Shown: piece by piece, positions 6,010-8,063 of the stretch
Layout of the letters: each line of letters starts with the position of its first letter
How positions within the stretch are numbered: position 1 is the stretch's first letter
Made by a program: the position numbers and the translations under genes
Origin: Pseudomonas sp.
GTDB taxonomy: Bacteria > Pseudomonadota > Gammaproteobacteria > Pseudomonadales > Pseudomonadaceae
Length of the DNA stretch: 8,063 nt
Assembly (NCBI GenBank): GCA_030654635.1
Contig: JAURXE010000573.1
Coordinates: 1 to 8,063 of the forward strand
Direction: 5' to 3'
The notes under the pieces: model-generated
What the model saw: the letters and a program-made list of their open reading frames with translations, nothing else
Told to the model about the DNA's origin: nothing
Databases searched by the model: none

Positions 6010-6780
6010 TTAGGGCGCGGGCGCGGGCTGTGCCCGCAACGCCGCCAACAACGCCGTGGCACTCGCACCACGACAATCCAGCACAATTTCGGCACCCGCC
6101 ACGCGGGCTTGTTCGGCCACCCGCGCACTGGGCACAAACAACGGCAGCCGGGCCACCTGCGGCCAGTCCGCACCGGCCAGCTGCAACAGGTGGGCGAAAC
6201 CTTCACCACTGCTGACTGATATACCATTCAGTCGCTGCGCAGTTAACTGCTCTAGCAGTAGCGCCGGCGGATAAGCCGGCAGGCTACGGCGATAGAGTTG
6301 CAGATAGTCGACCGCCACGCCTTGGCCGCGCAAGCGTTCGGCGATGAATTCACGGCCACCCTCGCCGCGCATAATCAACACCCGCGGACTGTGGACTGTC
6401 AGTGCTGCGCTCAGTTCCGGCATGGCCAGCAACGCCTCGCTGGCATCGCCGCCCTCGGGATACCTCGCGCGGAGGCCGTACTCTTGAAGAATCTGTGCCG
6501 TGGCCGCACCTACCGCGAACCAGCAAGGGGCCTGCAGCGGTTGCGGCCAGTAGTGATCCAGCAAGGCCAGGCCAAAACGCGCGGCCGGTTTGCTGACCAC
6601 TATCACCGCACAATAACGCTCCAGGTCCAGGATCAACGCGCGTTGTTCGGCGCTTTCGGCCAGCGCCTCAATCTGTAGCAACGGCAGGCTGTAACTGAAC
6701 ACGCCCTGCGCTGCCAAGGTGGCGGCTAGCTGCGCCGACTCATCCGCCGGGCGGGTCAGCAGCAACCGCCACGCTGTCAC
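6010..6780 (-). CDS. hemD: HemD, uroporphyrinogen-III synthase
   Basis: HemD closes linear hydroxymethylbilane into uroporphyrinogen III while inverting ring D, the branch point for heme, siroheme and B12. The 256-residue cytoplasmic protein starts [11 protein letters not shown], the usual LLxTRP opening strand. It shows two related lobes: residues 1–35 with about 170–256, and 38–168. Weakly conserved family landmarks are visible: SKPAARFGL (63–71), [11 protein letters not shown] (88–98), [18 protein letters not shown] (137–154), YRRSLP (163–168), [12 protein letters not shown] (188–199) and [11 protein letters not shown] (215–225). The GTG start at 6780 overlaps the hemC TGA as GTGA (6777–6780), so translation is likely coupled; only a weak ribosome-binding site is visible. 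An upstream in-frame ATG at 6948 would overlap hemC by 170 bp and is rejected. The substrate comes directly from HemC. Confidence 0.94.
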   Translation of the reverse strand: MTAWRLLLTRPADESAQLAATLAAQGVFSYSLPLLQIEALAESAEQRALILDLERYCAVIVVSKPAARFGLALLDHYWPQPLQAPCWFAVGAATAQILQEYGLRARYPEGGDASEALLAMPELSAALTVHSPRVLIMRGEGGREFIAERLRGQGVAVDYLQLYRRSLPAYPPALLLEQLTAQRLNGISVSSGEGFAHLLQLAGADWPQVARLPLFVPSARVAEQARVAGAEIVLDCRGASATALLAALRAQPAPAP

Positions 6781-7718
6781 TCTTGACCGGCCTCGCCATA
6801 CACGGCCGCCAAAATCTCGGCCGCACCCTGCGCCAGTAGCGCTTCGGCGACCTGCACGCCCAGCGCTTCGGCATCCGCGCTTGCCGCTCGCGCATCGGCG
6901 CGCAACAACTGGCTGCCATCGGGCTGGCCAACCAGGCCGCGCAGCCACAACTGCTCACCCTCCAGCAATGCATAGCAGGCAATCGGCACTTGGCAGCCGC
7001 CGTTCAGATGCTTGTTCAGCGCCCGCTCGGCCGAGACCCGCAAGGCGGTTTCGCGGTGATGCAAGGGCGCCAACAGGGCATGAATGTCCAGGTCGGCGCT
7101 GCGGCATTCGATGCCAACCGCGCCCTGGCCACCGGCGGGCAGGCTGGCTTCGACACTGATGGCGTCACGAATCCGTGCGGCAAAACCGAGGCGGATCAAG
7201 CCAGCCGCGGCGAGGATGATGGCGTCGTATTCACCGGCATCCAGCTTGGCCAAACGGGTGTTGACGTTGCCGCGCAGGAAGTGGATTTTCAGGTCCGGGC
7301 GCACGGCCAATAGCTGCGCCTGACGACGTAAGCTGGAAGTGCCGACCACGCTACCGGCGGGCAACTCATCGAAATTGGCAAAGGTATTGGAGACAAAGGC
7401 ATCGCGGGGGTCTTCGCGCTCGCAGATGCAATACAGGCCCAGCCCTGCGGGGAAATCCATCGGCACATCCTTCATCGAATGCACGGCGATGTCGGCCTCA
7501 TTTTCCAGCAAGGCGGTTTCCAACTCTTTTACGAACAGGCCCTTGCCACCAATTTTCGCCAGCGGCGCGTCGAGCAGTTTGTCGCCGCGACTGACCATCG
7601 GCACCAAACTGACGCTCAGCCCTGGGTGCGCCTGCTCAAGACTGGCCTTAACGAATTCGGCCTGCCAGAGGGCGAGGGCACTTTTGCGGGTGGCGATGCG
7701 GATTTCGCGGATGGACAT
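6777..7718 (-). CDS. hemC: HemC, porphobilinogen deaminase (hydroxymethylbilane synthase)
   Basis: HemC joins four porphobilinogen molecules into hydroxymethylbilane, using a dipyrromethane cofactor bound to cysteine. The 313-residue product matches E. coli HemC in length (313). Key residues are in place: Arg11 and Ser13 in IATRKSALA (8–16), the [13 protein letters not shown] loop (55–67), catalytic Asp84 in VHSMKDVP (79–86), [11 protein letters not shown] (126–136), [12 protein letters not shown] (149–160) and Cys242 in LNGGCQVP (238–245), which carries the cofactor. The start at 7718 is the family-typical [17 protein letters not shown] with GAGAG five bases upstream; a longer frame to an ATG at 7799 adds an atypical Arg/Cys-rich leader. 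It is the first gene of hemCDXY. The gap from algR has a terminator and a promoter-like –10, so it is probably expressed separately from algR. Confidence 0.97.
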   Translation of the reverse strand: MSIREIRIATRKSALALWQAEFVKASLEQAHPGLSVSLVPMVSRGDKLLDAPLAKIGGKGLFVKELETALLENEADIAVHSMKDVPMDFPAGLGLYCICEREDPRDAFVSNTFANFDELPAGSVVGTSSLRRQAQLLAVRPDLKIHFLRGNVNTRLAKLDAGEYDAIILAAAGLIRLGFAARIRDAISVEASLPAGGQGAVGIECRSADLDIHALLAPLHHRETALRVSAERALNKHLNGGCQVPIACYALLEGEQLWLRGLVGQPDGSQLLRADARAASADAEALGVQVAEALLAQGAAEILAAVYGEAGQE

Positions 7719-7747
7719 GACGGCTCTCAAAACGAATGAACGCCAAC

Positions 7748-7753
7748 ATGATA
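7748..7753 (-). promoter_or_regulatory. Possible –10 element for hemC
   Basis: TATCAT on the minus strand matches the –10 consensus in five of six positions and lies 30–35 bp before the hemC ATG. No good –35 is seen 16–18 bp upstream; instead that position falls in an inverted repeat, which would fit an activator-dependent promoter. Confidence 0.35.
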
Positions 7754-7771
7754 AGGCAGCCCGGCGGGTGG

Positions 7772-7798
7772 TGCACCCACCGCGACCGGCTGGGTGCA
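7772..7798. repeat. 8-bp inverted repeat upstream of hemC
   Basis: TGCACCCA (7772–7779) and TGGGTGCA (7791–7798) are exact reverse complements around an 11-bp centre. It sits just upstream of the candidate –10, near where a –35 or activator site would be. It does not match any AlgR site I remember. Confidence 0.4.
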
Positions 7799-7820
7799 AA
7801 CGCCTACTTAGGGGAGGCTG

Positions 7821-7836
7821 AAAAAACCGCCGGTTT
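7821..7836 (-). terminator. Rho-independent terminator of algR
   Basis: On the minus strand AAACC, loop GGC and GGTTT form a short stem that runs into a T-run (six T in a row, 7826–7821). It begins three bases after the algR TGA. Outer CTGA/TCAG bases (7818–7821, 7840–7843) could add pairs across an internal loop. The stem is short, but the T-tract and position fit. Confidence 0.6.
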
Positions 7837-7839
7837 GGC

Positions 7840-8063
7840 TCAGAGGTGATTCATCAACTTTCGCACGCCCGCCACATGCCGGCGGCTGACGATCAGCGGG
7901 TCGCCATTCAGGCCGCGTAGATACAGCTGAAAGTGCCCCAGCGGTGTGCGTTGCAGGCGCTCGATGCGCTCCCGGGCGACCTGCGCTTTGGGATGGATTC
8001 GCTCGAAACGGTCGCCTTACTCGTCTTCTTGGGATTTTAGAGGCTCATCCTTCATCACCTCGC
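7840..8063 (-). pseudogene. algR: algR 3' end (LytTR domain of response regulator AlgR), with an in-frame stop
   Basis: AlgR is a response regulator with an N-terminal receiver and a C-terminal LytTR DNA-binding domain; it controls alginate, type IV pilus and other genes, partnered with AlgZ/FimS. Only the C-terminal ~73 codons are in the window. Residues from ARERIERLQRTPLGHFQL through [25 protein letters not shown] match AlgR closely, ending at TGA 7840–7842. Upstream, the frame contains TAA at 8017–8019, where AlgR has Phe as I remember it (EDEFGDRF). The flanking residues are also unusual: RIHPKAQVA replaces the LytTR-type RIHRNALVA. If real, the stop removes 58 residues including half of the DNA-binding domain. 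The errors cluster within the last ~80 bases, so a sequencing or contig-end artefact is as likely as a true pseudogene. Identity is sure; the disruption is not. Confidence 0.75.

Noticed and set aside
4872..6227. HemX starting at the ATG at 6227 (451 residues)
   Set aside because: The extra 78 residues overlap hemD in another frame and are rich in Cys, Arg and Trp, unlike HemX. The GTG at 5993 has a ribosome-binding site and normal spacing after hemD.
6010..6948. HemD starting at the ATG at 6948 (312 residues)
   Set aside because: The added 56 residues lie in hemC and look like a shadow frame. The GTG at 6780 gives the standard LLLTRP opening and a GTGA overlap.
1..8063. CRISPR array, insertion sequence, tRNA, rRNA, REP elements or defence/toxin genes
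   Set aside because: I found no spaced direct repeats, transposase motifs, cloverleaf sequences or REP-like elements on either strand. All long frames are accounted for by core genes.

Overview
This window looks like the chromosome of a Pseudomonas species, or a close relative such as Azotobacter. The gene order algR – hemC – hemD – hemX – hemY – dsbB – algQ | FKBP isomerase | algP | small DUF2390-type gene | ABC-F ATPase matches what I remember of the P. aeruginosa algR-to-algP region. AlgP with a histone-H1-like Lys/Ala/Pro tail and AlgQ (Rsd family) are characteristic of this group. I see no transposase, phage gene, CRISPR array, tRNA or rRNA. This is conserved core chromosome, and I found no previously undescribed multi-gene system in it.

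Left part (1–2306). The 5' end of an ABC-F ATPase gene (minus) is cut by the window edge. It diverges across 50 bp from a TIGR02444-family gene (plus), whose stop codon interlocks with that of algP (minus). Across a 127-bp divergent promoter region from algP lies a periplasmic FKBP-type prolyl isomerase (plus). It converges on algQ with small hairpins in the 36-bp gap.

Middle (2307–3633). algQ (an anti-sigma-70 factor of the Rsd family) and a DsbB-type quinone-dependent thiol oxidase lie on the minus strand. Their leaders contain several inverted repeats. A strong hairpin just after hemY separates them from the heme operon upstream.

Right part (3634–8063). hemC, hemD, hemX and hemY form a tight minus-strand operon: GTGA and ATGA stop/start overlaps and one 16-nt gap. 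HemC polymerises porphobilinogen and HemD closes the ring to uroporphyrinogen III. HemX and HemY are membrane-anchored accessory proteins of the pathway. Upstream is the 3' end of algR, the response regulator for alginate and type IV pili, followed by its own small terminator.

The most notable point is that the algR segment has an in-frame TAA and a cluster of unusual residues in the last ~80 bases of the window. This is either a real inactivation of the LytTR DNA-binding domain or poor sequence at a contig end. There is no gene-free stretch longer than about 190 bp.
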